6,452 nt of DNA from contig JAJZDO010000520.1 of the NCBI GenBank assembly GCA_021805955.1, positions 1 to 6,452 on the forward strand, in the 5' to 3' direction. Position numbers and translations under genes: made by a program. Shown piece after piece: positions 1-5,144 of this stretch. The DNA is from Acidobacteriota bacterium. Its GTDB lineage: Bacteria > Acidobacteriota > Terriglobia > Terriglobales > Acidobacteriaceae. Position 1 is the stretch's first letter. Each line of letters begins with the position of its first letter. The notes beneath the pieces are model-generated. The model was not told the DNA's origin. It made no database searches and saw nothing but the letters and a program-made list of their open reading frames with translations.

Positions 1-1127
1 ATCGCTGTAAGATGACGAGCAGCTTGTCGGTGAGGATGCGCAGCTTCATCTGTTGTCCGAGGAAGGTGGCGGCGAAGTAAGCCGCCGCCGTCACTAACAC
101 AACTAAGTTCTTCAACCGCCGATACTTCAGCACACGGATATCTTCGAGGTTGTAACTCTGTTTGAGGAAGCGGAAAGTTTCCTCAATTTTCCATCTCGTC
201 CAATAGATTTGCGCCGCCCAGCAAAGGCTTTCCGAGTCCCGCGCTCGCAGTTTGAGGTGGGTGAGCAGCATGATGGGCTGCTCACCGAAGCCGGCGATGA
301 CCACCAGCCATAGCTTCTCGGCACGCTTGGTCAGGCGAATGGGTTCGGCGCCGTAACGCAAGTCGTAGCTCTTCTCCTGCCCCTTGTCGATTTTCACCAC
401 GCGCGTCTGGTGACGGAGCGGGCAGCCCAGAGCCACCTCCGCCACACGGCGCAGCCGGCCGCGCCGATCGACCACCGCGGGTTCGCCGGTGGAGCGGATG
501 ACGAAGCGCAAACCCTTGTCCAGCAAGGGTTCCAGCAGCTTCTTTCGGTCGCCGCCGCGGTCCACTGTCCAGATCCCGCGCTGCTCAGTGTGTGCGCGGA
601 TGCGATCGATGAGCGAAAGAATCTCCGCGTTTTCGCTGCGGAAATTCTTTCGCCTCGACCGAGAAAAGCTTCTGGCACACAGGAACGATCTCGCTGCCTC
701 GCACCTCAGCTCCGGCCCCCTCCAGCAGCCAATAGCCCGGGTGCGTTTCGCCTGTGCTGCCGTCCCACACCGGCGCCAGGTGCTCCATTTTCTGGGCATA
801 CTCCTTGCGAATGTCGCTCAGGTCCAGCGCTAGCACCGTGTCTTGCTGAATGCGCAGGCTGGCCATCTCGACTAACTTGGTTGTAAGTGCCGCTTCTAAC
901 TCCGCATGCTTCAAGTTACGCGACTATCGCTTCTCGGTGCGGATCAAGGGAATGGCTTCCTCCAGCGCCCGGCCGATGTTACTCAGCTTCACGTCCTGGC
1001 TGGCCTGAATGCCGAACAACATCTGCGTGACAAACTTCCCCAGCGGCTTGGACAGATCGCGGCATAGCTCGGCGGCGAACTTCGTCAACTGCGCTTTCAA
1101 GCGCGAGCGAACTTTGCTATCGTGCAT
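1..1127 (-). pseudogene. IS4-family DDE transposase, broken and cut by the window edge
   Basis: Read on the minus strand from ATG at 1127 (MHDSKVRSRLKAQ), this is a cut-and-paste transposase of the IS4 superfamily. About 375 codons are visible and the C-terminus runs off the left edge without a stop. The three catalytic acids are encoded: first Asp in LALDLSDIRKEY (codon 822-824), second Asp in WTVDRGGDRKK (560-562), and Glu in YWTRWKIEETFRFLKQ (182-184), which fits the IS4 signature Y-x2-R-x3-E-x6-K exactly. Two lesions break it. An in-frame TAG lies at 924-926, between IRTEKR and SRNLKHAEL. A one-base surplus lies in the AAA at 642-644: the frame reading KLFSVEAKEF ends there and FRSENAEILSLIDR continues in the next frame. 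Apart from these the protein is colinear and I see no large deletion. A GGAG about ten bases before the ATG could be its ribosome binding site. I could not define terminal repeats. The family is clear, the exact IS name is not. Confidence 0.9.
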
Positions 1128-1243
1128 CGGGGGCGTCTCCGGTCGAATGAATTTTCTTGGTCGAAAATCCCTTCCACCGCGGATTCCGCCCCTCCCACTT
1201 CTCTCGTGCTGTAATCCACTCTCTTATAAAGGCTTATCCACAC

Positions 1244-1262
1244 CCTCGCTCAAAAAGCGAGG
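1244..1262. repeat. Perfect 7-bp hairpin (cctcgct / agcgagg)
   Basis: CCTCGCT at 1244-1250 and AGCGAGG at 1256-1262 are exact reverse complements around the 5-base loop CAAAA. On the minus strand the loop is T-rich, but no T tract follows the stem, so it is not a standard intrinsic terminator for either direction. It lies about 120 bases upstream of the transposase start and could be a sub-terminal structure of that IS, or a leftover of the insertion site. Confidence 0.45.
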
Positions 1263-1425
1263 AAAGTCCTGATACGTATTTATGCGACGAATCCTCATGG
1301 ATGCCATTTATCAAGTTACCGTCGTTACCAGCCACAATTTCTATGCAAGATTGCGAGGCGCATTTCTTCGATGAACGACGTCTGTTCCGTGGTTGGAACC
1401 TTCCGTTGCCCGTGCGCAGAAGTCG

Positions 1426-1431
1426 TACAAT
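1426..1431 (+). promoter_or_regulatory. Candidate -10 box (TACAAT) for the CYCXC-type gene
   Basis: TACAAT differs from the TATAAT consensus at one position. It lies 32 bases before the ATG at 1464, leaving a leader of about 25 bases. No good -35 hexamer is seen at 16-18 bases upstream, so this is a weak call. Confidence 0.3.
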
Positions 1432-1463
1432 GTCAGAAGTAATCTTCGGGAGTCTTGAATTTC

Positions 1464-1925
1464 ATGCCTAGTCGCTTCTGGTTGACCCTCGGTATTGCAT
1501 TGGTCTGTGTAGGGGCGCACGCGCAGTGGACCGGCCCAAGTACCGATGTTCCAGCATTTCACCCGACCGCTCCCGCTCCCTCCGCTGCGTTGCCGCCGAT
1601 TCTTCATGGCAGGCAATTGACCGGGCCCAACTTTCAGCTGGCGTGGCAGGTGAAGGTATATCAGGATGCCGCCAGGATCTCGAATGTCCTATATCAACTC
1701 CCTTGCTATTGCCGCTGCGATATGGCCCTGGGGCATCGCAGCCTGCGCAGTTGTTTTGAAGGTCTGCACGGTGCCGAATGCAGCACGTGCGCCAAAGAAG
1801 GCTTCTATGCGTATCGGATGGCGCGAAAGGGATGGACGCCTGCGCAAATTCGCGCCGGCATCGAACGCGGCGACTGGGAGAAAATAGACCTCAAAACCGC
1901 CGCAGGAAACCATCCTCACTCCTGA
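1464..1925 (+). CDS. Exported Cys-rich PCYCGC/CYCXC-type protein
   Basis: A 153-residue protein. Residues 1-20 (MPSRFWLTLGIALVCVGAHA) form a Sec signal peptide with a basic start, a hydrophobic core and an AHA-Q cleavage site. A Pro/Ala-rich linker (about 22-48) follows, then the domain. That core has PCYCRC at 80-85, GHRSL at 90-94, a Cys at 97, HGAEC at 102-106 and a further Cys at 109 (C-S-T-C), six Cys in all. The order CYCxC ... GHxSL ... C ... HGAxCxxC is that of the PCYCGC/CYCXC (seleno)protein family, whose biochemical role is, as far as I know, not established. The Cys/His pattern suggests metal or cofactor binding outside the membrane (inference). The C-terminus (RKGWTPAQIRAGIERGDW) resembles the short helical tail of family members. 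ATG at 1464 is preferred over TTG at 1455: GGGAG at 1448-1452 is 11 bases from the ATG but only two from the TTG. It has no lipobox Cys at the cleavage site, so it is secreted or periplasmic rather than a lipoprotein. Confidence 0.82.
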   Translation: MPSRFWLTLGIALVCVGAHAQWTGPSTDVPAFHPTAPAPSAALPPILHGRQLTGPNFQLAWQVKVYQDAARISNVLYQLPCYCRCDMALGHRSLRSCFEGLHGAECSTCAKEGFYAYRMARKGWTPAQIRAGIERGDWEKIDLKTAAGNHPHS

Positions 1926-2069
1926 ACTAATTACGTGCGACAGAGGTGTTTGGATTCCATGGAATCGCCGGAGGCTTCCCAACGAGCGCTTCACGGGAAT
2001 GCGGAGTTCGTCTAGGACATTTTGCGGCAGACCGCAGACGCTCCTGCAGTGAAACGTCTATTGCGTCGA

Positions 2070-2075
2070 TATAAT
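2070..2075 (+). promoter_or_regulatory. Candidate -10 box (TATAAT) upstream of ilvE
   Basis: A perfect TATAAT lies 45 bases before the ilvE ATG, predicting a start near 2082 and a leader of about 40 bases. The -35 region (around 2046-2053, GCAGTGAA) is poor. A small inverted repeat, TGCGG at 2023-2027 with CCGCA at 2032-2036, lies upstream and could be an operator, though it is short enough to occur by chance. I see no leader peptide rich in Leu/Ile/Val codons between this box and the gene. Confidence 0.4.
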
Positions 2076-2120
2076 GGAAATCATCCAGCGAGTCGCGTTC
2101 TCACCAAGGAGAATTACGCT

Positions 2121-3062
2121 ATGGCATTACAGCCGACGAAACACATCTGGCACAACGGAAAACTGATTCCGTGGGACCAGGCCCAAATTCACGTAATGTC
2201 CCATGTCATCCATTACGGCTCGTCGGTATTCGAAGGGATCCGCTGCTATAAAACCGACAAGGGTGCTGCCATCTTCCGGCTTCAGGACCACATGCAACGG
2301 ATGTTGGATTCGGCAAAAATCTATCGCATGGATCTGAGCTATACGTTGGACCAGATGAACGACGCTGTTATCGAGACGGTGGAATCCAATGGCGTCGCCC
2401 CGTGCTATATCCGTCCCATCGCTTTTCGTGGATACGGTGAACTGGGCGTGAACCCGCTGAAGAACCCCATTGAGGTGTATGTTGGCAACTTCGCCTGGGG
2501 GAAATATGTCTCCGGAGATCACGGCGCGGATATCTGCATCTCATCCTGGAATCGGATGGCACCCAATACGCTGCCGGCACTCGCCAAGGCTGGCGCGAAT
2601 TACATGAACTCGCAACTCATCCACATGGAGGCGAAGACGAACGGATATGACGAGGGCGTCGGACTCGATGTGAACGGGCTTGTGTCGGAGGGCTCTGGAG
2701 AGAATCTGTTCGTCGTGCATAGGGGCCAACTGCTGACGTCGTATCTGGGCAGTTCGGTTCTCGCCGGAATCACGCGGGCTTCCATATTGACGCTGGCACG
2801 CGATATGGGAATTCCTGTCGTCGAGCAACCGATTCCGCGCGAGCTGCTCTACATTGCCGATGAGGTTTTTTTCACGGGCACGGCTGCGGAAGTTACTCCG
2901 GTTCGCTCCATTGATCGGGTGCAGATCAAAGACGGTGTCGCCGGTCCGGTCACCAAGCAGCTGGCGACCGAATATTTTGGCATTGCGACTGGGAAACGCC
3001 CTGACCGATTCAACTGGCTGACTCCCGTGAACATGACTGTCGATGAACCGGTATCGGTGTAG
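2121..3062 (+). CDS. ilvE: Branched-chain amino acid aminotransferase
   Basis: A 313-residue fold-type IV PLP aminotransferase. It moves the amino group between glutamate and the 2-oxo acids of Leu, Ile and Val, the last step of their synthesis and first of their breakdown, in the cytosol. Visible motifs: HVIHYGSSVFEGIRCY (28-43), the N-terminal hallmark; RPIAFRGYGELGV (98-110); SSWNRMAPNTLPALAKAGANY (141-161, with the PLP-binding Lys156); GLDVNGLVSEGSGENLF (181-197, with Glu190, expected to contact the pyridine nitrogen); and SVLAGITR (212-219) and DEVFFTGTAAEVTPVRSID (247-265). The Lys-to-Glu spacing of 34 matches E. coli IlvE, and the length is normal. The start is ATG 2121 because AAGGAG at 2106-2111 sits nine bases upstream. 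An in-frame TTG at 2022 would add 33 residues (MRQTADAPAVKRLL...) that the family does not have. The UPF0303 gene follows 49 bases after its stop. No lesion is seen. D-amino-acid aminotransferase or ADC lyase is unlikely given the IlvE-type motifs. Confidence 0.96.
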   Translation: MALQPTKHIWHNGKLIPWDQAQIHVMSHVIHYGSSVFEGIRCYKTDKGAAIFRLQDHMQRMLDSAKIYRMDLSYTLDQMNDAVIETVESNGVAPCYIRPIAFRGYGELGVNPLKNPIEVYVGNFAWGKYVSGDHGADICISSWNRMAPNTLPALAKAGANYMNSQLIHMEAKTNGYDEGVGLDVNGLVSEGSGENLFVVHRGQLLTSYLGSSVLAGITRASILTLARDMGIPVVEQPIPRELLYIADEVFFTGTAAEVTPVRSIDRVQIKDGVAGPVTKQLATEYFGIATGKRPDRFNWLTPVNMTVDEPVSV

Positions 3063-3097
3063 AAGAGAATTTTTTGGATGAGAAACGCTCGTCGAAG

Positions 3098-3103
3098 AAG
3101 GAG
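3098..3103 (+). promoter_or_regulatory. Ribosome binding site (AAGGAG) that favours a CTG start
   Basis: AAGGAG ends eight bases before CTG at 3112-3114. No ATG or GTG lies in frame between the upstream stop (TGA, 3079-3081) and the conserved core. The next candidates are ATT at 3118 (14 bases away) and TTG at 3139 (35 bases away), both badly spaced. Confidence 0.55.
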
Positions 3104-3111
3104 TTGCGTCC

Positions 3112-3615
3112 CTGGCCATTAGCGATGATCTCGCGAAGTTGGCGCTTCAGGAACAAGCGCTGATCCTGCCTCGGTTCGACCATGAGGTGGCATGGCGTCT
3201 CGGCACGATGCTTCGCGAATTGGCGCTGACCCGCAACCTGCCGCTGGCGATCGATGTTCGTCGTTTCGGTCAACCGCTCTTCTATTGTGCTCTGGCTGGA
3301 AGCACTCCGAATAATGCGGATTGGGTGCGCAGGAAAAGCAATGTTGTCGCACAATTCCTTCGCAGCTCATATGCGGTGGGATTGGATATGCAGCAGCGGA
3401 ACACCGACCTCACGGAAAAGCATGGCCTGCCGCTTTCAGAATATGCAGCGCATGGGGGTGGCTTCCCCATCCGTGTCGAGAATGCAGGCGTTGTCGGCTC
3501 GATGACGGTCTCTGGGCTTCCGCCCCGCGCAGATCATGAACTGGTGGTCGAGGCGCTGTGTTTAGAGACGGGACAGAACTATTCTGTATTGCAGTTGGCA
3601 CCTAAGGATTGGTAG
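3112..3615 (+). CDS. Heme-degrading-domain / UPF0303 family protein
   Basis: A 167-residue cytosolic protein of the UPF0303 branch of the DUF336/HbpS-like fold, named for heme-degrading relatives; the cellular role of this branch is not settled. Family blocks run the full length: [17 protein letters not shown] (22-38), [15 protein letters not shown] (43-57), [15 protein letters not shown] (68-82), RSSYAVGL (84-91), [13 protein letters not shown] (111-123) and [23 protein letters not shown] (127-149). Length fits the usual 160 or so. With CTG 3112 as start the N-terminus reads [23 protein letters not shown], which matches the helix that normally begins these proteins, and AAGGAG lies at the right distance. 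TTG 3139 would give 158 residues and drop half that helix. The gene follows ilvE by 49 bases on the same strand with no terminator visible between, so co-transcription is likely; a functional link to branched-chain amino acids is not implied. No signal peptide or membrane segment is seen. Confidence 0.88.
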   Translation: MAISDDLAKLALQEQALILPRFDHEVAWRLGTMLRELALTRNLPLAIDVRRFGQPLFYCALAGSTPNNADWVRRKSNVVAQFLRSSYAVGLDMQQRNTDLTEKHGLPLSEYAAHGGGFPIRVENAGVVGSMTVSGLPPRADHELVVEALCLETGQNYSVLQLAPKDW

Positions 3616-3710
3616 CTCGAAGGGTTGGAACGCTGAGACGTCCCCCCGATAGAACGCGCGCTTAAATAAAAGGCTGGAATCACTCATTGCTGTCCAAAAT
3701 AGCAGGTAGG

Positions 3711-3730
3711 GCATCACGCCTGCGTGATGC
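3711..3730. repeat. 9-bp perfect inverted repeat (gcatcacgc / gcgtgatgc)
   Basis: GCATCACGC at 3711-3719 and GCGTGATGC at 3722-3730 are reverse complements with two bases between. A smaller hairpin, TACTC/GAGTA at 3752-3763, follows. Both lie between the presumed left IS end and the start of the RT fragment. No T tract follows, so it is not a typical terminator. It may be a sub-terminal IS structure or a piece of the intron ribozyme. Confidence 0.5.
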
Positions 3731-3772
3731 GCATAGCGGCTGATCCCCCGTTACTCTGGAGTAGGTTCCTGA

Positions 3773-4450
3773 GCGGGCCCGTTCAGTCCGCTGGCCGCGA
3801 ACATCTACTTGAACGATGTGGACTGGGCCTTCGACGCGATCCGCCGCAAGACGGCAGAGGGACCCTACGAGGCAGTGAACTATCATCGGTTCGCCGATGA
3901 TATTGTCATCACCGTCAGCGGTCACCATACCAAACGAGGCTGGGCTGAACGAGCCCTGCAGCGACTCCATGAGCAACTCGCGCCGCTCGGCGTTGAGCTG
4001 AACAAGGAGAAAACGAAGGTGGTGGACACGCTGAAAGGGGAAGCCTTTGGGTTCTTGGGATTCGACCTGCGCCGCACCCGCAAGCGCAAGGGAAATGGCC
4101 ATTATATCCAGATGACACCGAAGAAGAAGGCTCGCAAAGCAATCAAGGCCAAGGTGCGCGACATCGTTCAGCACAGTGGGGCAACCCCTATGCCGAAAGT
4201 GGTGACGCAAATCAATGCCTCGCTTGCTGGGTGGGTCAACTGCTTCCGGGTCGGAAATGCGAGCGGCGCATTTAGCGAAGTGCGCCACTACACGGAGATG
4301 AAGGTACGTACCCTTTTAACTCGGCGGAAACGGCGGCGAAAGACGAGCATCGGATGGCGGCGATGGAGTAACGAATACCTCTATGGAGTCCTCGGACTGT
4401 ACTGGAACTGGAAAGTCCGGCCACTGCCTGGGGTGGAGAGTATGCCGTGA
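3773..4450 (+). pseudogene. ltrA: Group II intron reverse transcriptase/maturase, C-terminal fragment
   Basis: An open frame follows the stop at 3770-3772 and reads AGPFSPLAANIYLNDVDWAF, which is RT block 4/5 (usually QGGPLSPLLANIYLN). The polymerase Asp pair follows in YHRFADDIVITV (FADD, 3890-3901), then LGVELNKEKTKVV and FGFLGFDLRR (RT 6-7), a thumb-like basic stretch, and the maturase domain LAGWVNCFRVGNASGAFSEVRHYTEMKVR, ending IGWRRWSNEYLYGVLGLYWNWKVRPL. The N-terminal half of the usual 400-500 residues (RT blocks 0-4) is absent, with no plausible start codon or ribosome binding site, so it is a 5' truncation and probably inactive. In intact introns this protein binds its own intron RNA, helps splicing and copies the inserted RNA into DNA. 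The stop at 4448-4450 lies 54 bases before ribozyme domain V, the normal arrangement for an ORF in domain IV. The gene symbol refers to the family only. Confidence 0.93.
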
Positions 4451-4504
4451 AAGTCGCGATCATCGGAAAACGACGCATAACCCTTTCAGTGAAACTCGCT
4501 GGGT

Positions 4505-4601
4505 GAGCTGTGTGAGGGAAAACTTCATGCACAGTTCTTATGGGGAGGGGCTGGAAACGGATCGCGCTTGACGCAGATACCGCGCCAGTCCCTTACCCGA
4601 C
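4505..4601 (+). ncRNA. Group II intron ribozyme 3' end: domains V and VI
   Basis: Domain V spans 4505-4537. GAGCTGTG (with the catalytic AGC) pairs with CACAGTTC, a TG bulge lies on the 3' side (4528-4529), and an upper stem TGAGG/CTTCA carries an A-rich GAAAA loop. Domain VI spans 4541-4599. The outer stem pairs 4541-4550 with 4589-4599 by Watson-Crick and G-U pairs, leaving A4595 alone unpaired. CTGG (4551-4554) pairs with CCAG (4585-4588), and inner stems CGG/CCG and GCG/CGC follow. A4595 is the seventh base from the end ACCCGAC at 4595-4601, the canonical place for the branch-point adenosine, so the intron should end at C4601. Domain V has 33 bases rather than the usual 34, the loop region being slightly irregular. 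These domains do the splicing chemistry; without domain I the RNA cannot splice in cis. Confidence 0.88.
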
Positions 4602-4888
4602 AGCTGTTTTTCAAGGCGCTGAAACAAACCGCCAAGGTGAAGTCGTTCCTGGGCACCAGCGCCAATGCGGTCAAGACGCAGATCTGGACAGCTTTGATCG
4701 CCATGCCGATCTTGAAGTACCTGCAGATGAAGTCCAGCTTTGGAGGGTCGCTTTCCAATCTGGCCGCGCTCGTGCGCCAGCAACTGTTCATCTTCAGGGA
4801 CTTGTGGGCGTGGCTCAACAATCCGCTGGAGGGACCGCCTGCTGCAAGGCAACTGGCCGAACAGTTACCCATGCCGCTGATGTGGTAG
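4602..4888 (+). pseudogene. C-terminal remnant of a second IS4-family transposase (intron 3' exon)
   Basis: Directly after the predicted intron 3' end the frame reads LFFKALKQTAKVKSFLGTS, then QIWTALIAMPILKYLQMKS, SLSNLAALVRQQLFIFRDLWAWL, and the stop TAG at 4886-4888. This is the C-terminal end of IS4-family transposases whose catalytic motif is RWQIELFFKALKQN. Only about 95 codons remain. The Y-x2-R-x3-E part of the signature is not present in frame upstream, because the bases there belong to intron domain VI. This element differs from the IS at 1-1127, whose motif reads KIEETFRFLKQ. The first two exon bases, AG, would complete a GAG codon for the catalytic Glu (inference). Apart from the intron junction the frame is open and well conserved, so the decay may be fairly recent. 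Confidence 0.88.
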
Positions 4889-4895
4889 TTATGAG

Positions 4896-4906
4896 TTGGA
4901 CAGCAG
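4896..4906. repeat. Presumed right IS end, TTGGACAGCAG (copy 1)
   Basis: Identical to 4961-4971, and its first ten bases are the reverse complement of 3688-3697. The position seven bases past the transposase stop suits a terminal inverted repeat. Confidence 0.5.
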
Positions 4907-4960
4907 AAGAAATCCAAGCATCCACTTGAGCCTGAAGCACAGCACTTACACAATTACAAC

Positions 4961-4971
4961 TTGGACAGCAG
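4961..4971. repeat. Second copy of the IS-end motif, TTGGACAGCAG (copy 2)
   Basis: Exact direct repeat of 4896-4906, 65 bases downstream. A 9-base repeat AGAAATCCA (4908-4916 and 4986-4994) also occurs near both copies but at a different offset (78), so this is not a simple tandem duplication. It may be the true IS end, an end of another copy, or chance. Confidence 0.4.
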
Positions 4972-5026
4972 GATGTCGGACACATAGAAATCCATACAGA
5001 GCGGCAAGCCGAACGAACCTGCCACT

Positions 5027-5072
5027 ATCGGCGGAAAAAATGCCTGTGTCCTCTGAAATCAACTCCGCCGAT
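5027..5072. repeat. 9-bp inverted repeat with 28-base spacer
   Basis: ATCGGCGGA at 5027-5035 and TCCGCCGAT at 5064-5072 are exact reverse complements. The structure lies 73 bases beyond the NDH-2 stop on that gene's downstream side. It could fold in the 3' end of the ndh mRNA, but the long loop and the lack of a T tract argue against a standard terminator. Confidence 0.35.
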
Positions 5073-5144
5073 TCACCGAAAACTCCGTCTTGGACAAGAG
5101 TGAGAATCACTACAAAAGTGCCAGCCGGGAAATTCGGATACGAC

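Larger units (their letters stand above)
1128..1463. other. Non-coding stretch between IS transposase and CYCXC-type gene
   Basis: No convincing protein is encoded here on either strand. It should hold the outer end of the IS element, whose transposase points left, and the promoter of the gene starting at 1464. Visible structures are a perfect 7-bp hairpin at 1244-1262 and a TACAAT box at 1426-1431. I could not identify the IS terminal repeat or target duplication because the other IS end lies outside the window. Confidence 0.5.
3688..4905 (+). mobile_element. Nested remnant: IS4-type element interrupted by a 5'-truncated group II intron
   Basis: TGCTGTCCAA at 3688-3697 and its exact reverse complement TTGGACAGCA at 4896-4905 bracket this block and are the likely inner parts of the IS inverted repeats. 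The right copy lies seven bases after the stop of a transposase remnant (4602-4888), as expected for an IS end. The outer limits are uncertain because the match does not extend cleanly, and a second copy of the right motif at 4961-4971 could be the true end. Between the ends are about 70 bases of non-coding DNA, a reverse transcriptase/maturase C-terminal fragment, the ribozyme 3' domains, and the transposase C-terminus. The transposase 5' portion and the intron 5' portion (domain I and the N-terminal RT) are missing, so a deletion removed sequence somewhere around 3700-3773. It cannot move on its own. Confidence 0.65.
4889..5144. other. Non-coding stretch between IS remnant and NDH-2 gene
   Basis: No credible protein. 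It holds the presumed right IS end (TTGGACAGCAG at 4896-4906), a second copy of the same 11 bases at 4961-4971, and a 9-bp inverted repeat at 5027-5072. It lies downstream of the NDH-2 gene, which reads toward it, so a terminator would be expected, but no stem followed by a T tract is visible on the minus strand. Confidence 0.5.

Noticed and set aside
636..655. Programmed frameshifting in the left transposase
   Set aside because: No classical slippery heptamer or downstream structure is visible, IS4 transposases normally use one frame, and an in-frame stop breaks the same gene.
410..886. Long plus-strand open frame (158 codons) opposite the left transposase
   Set aside because: It is antisense to the clearly conserved IS4 transposase, and its translation is low-complexity Pro/Arg/Ala-rich with no family features.
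1455..1925. Selenocysteine codon in the CYCXC-type gene
   Set aside because: The only TGA in frame is the final stop at 1923-1925, placed after a natural C-terminus.
2022..2120. Upstream extension of IlvE from TTG 2022
   Set aside because: ATG 2121 has AAGGAG nine bases upstream and gives the normal family length; the extension covers the TATAAT box.
2541..3119. Minus-strand open frame of 192 codons
   Set aside because: It lies antisense to ilvE, which has all motifs and a ribosome binding site; the minus translation resembles nothing.
3680..4288. Minus-strand open frame of 202 codons
   Set aside because: It is antisense to the RT/maturase fragment with its FADD and maturase motifs.
4538..4601. 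Idea that the intron is also truncated at its 3' end
   Set aside because: Pairing 4541-4554 with 4585-4599 gives a full domain VI with a bulged A seven bases from the end, so the 3' end is intact.
4540..4929. Plus-strand open frame overlapping the second transposase remnant in another frame
   Set aside because: The frame at 4602-4888 carries the IS4 C-terminal motifs; this one reads through intron domain VI and has no recognisable domain.
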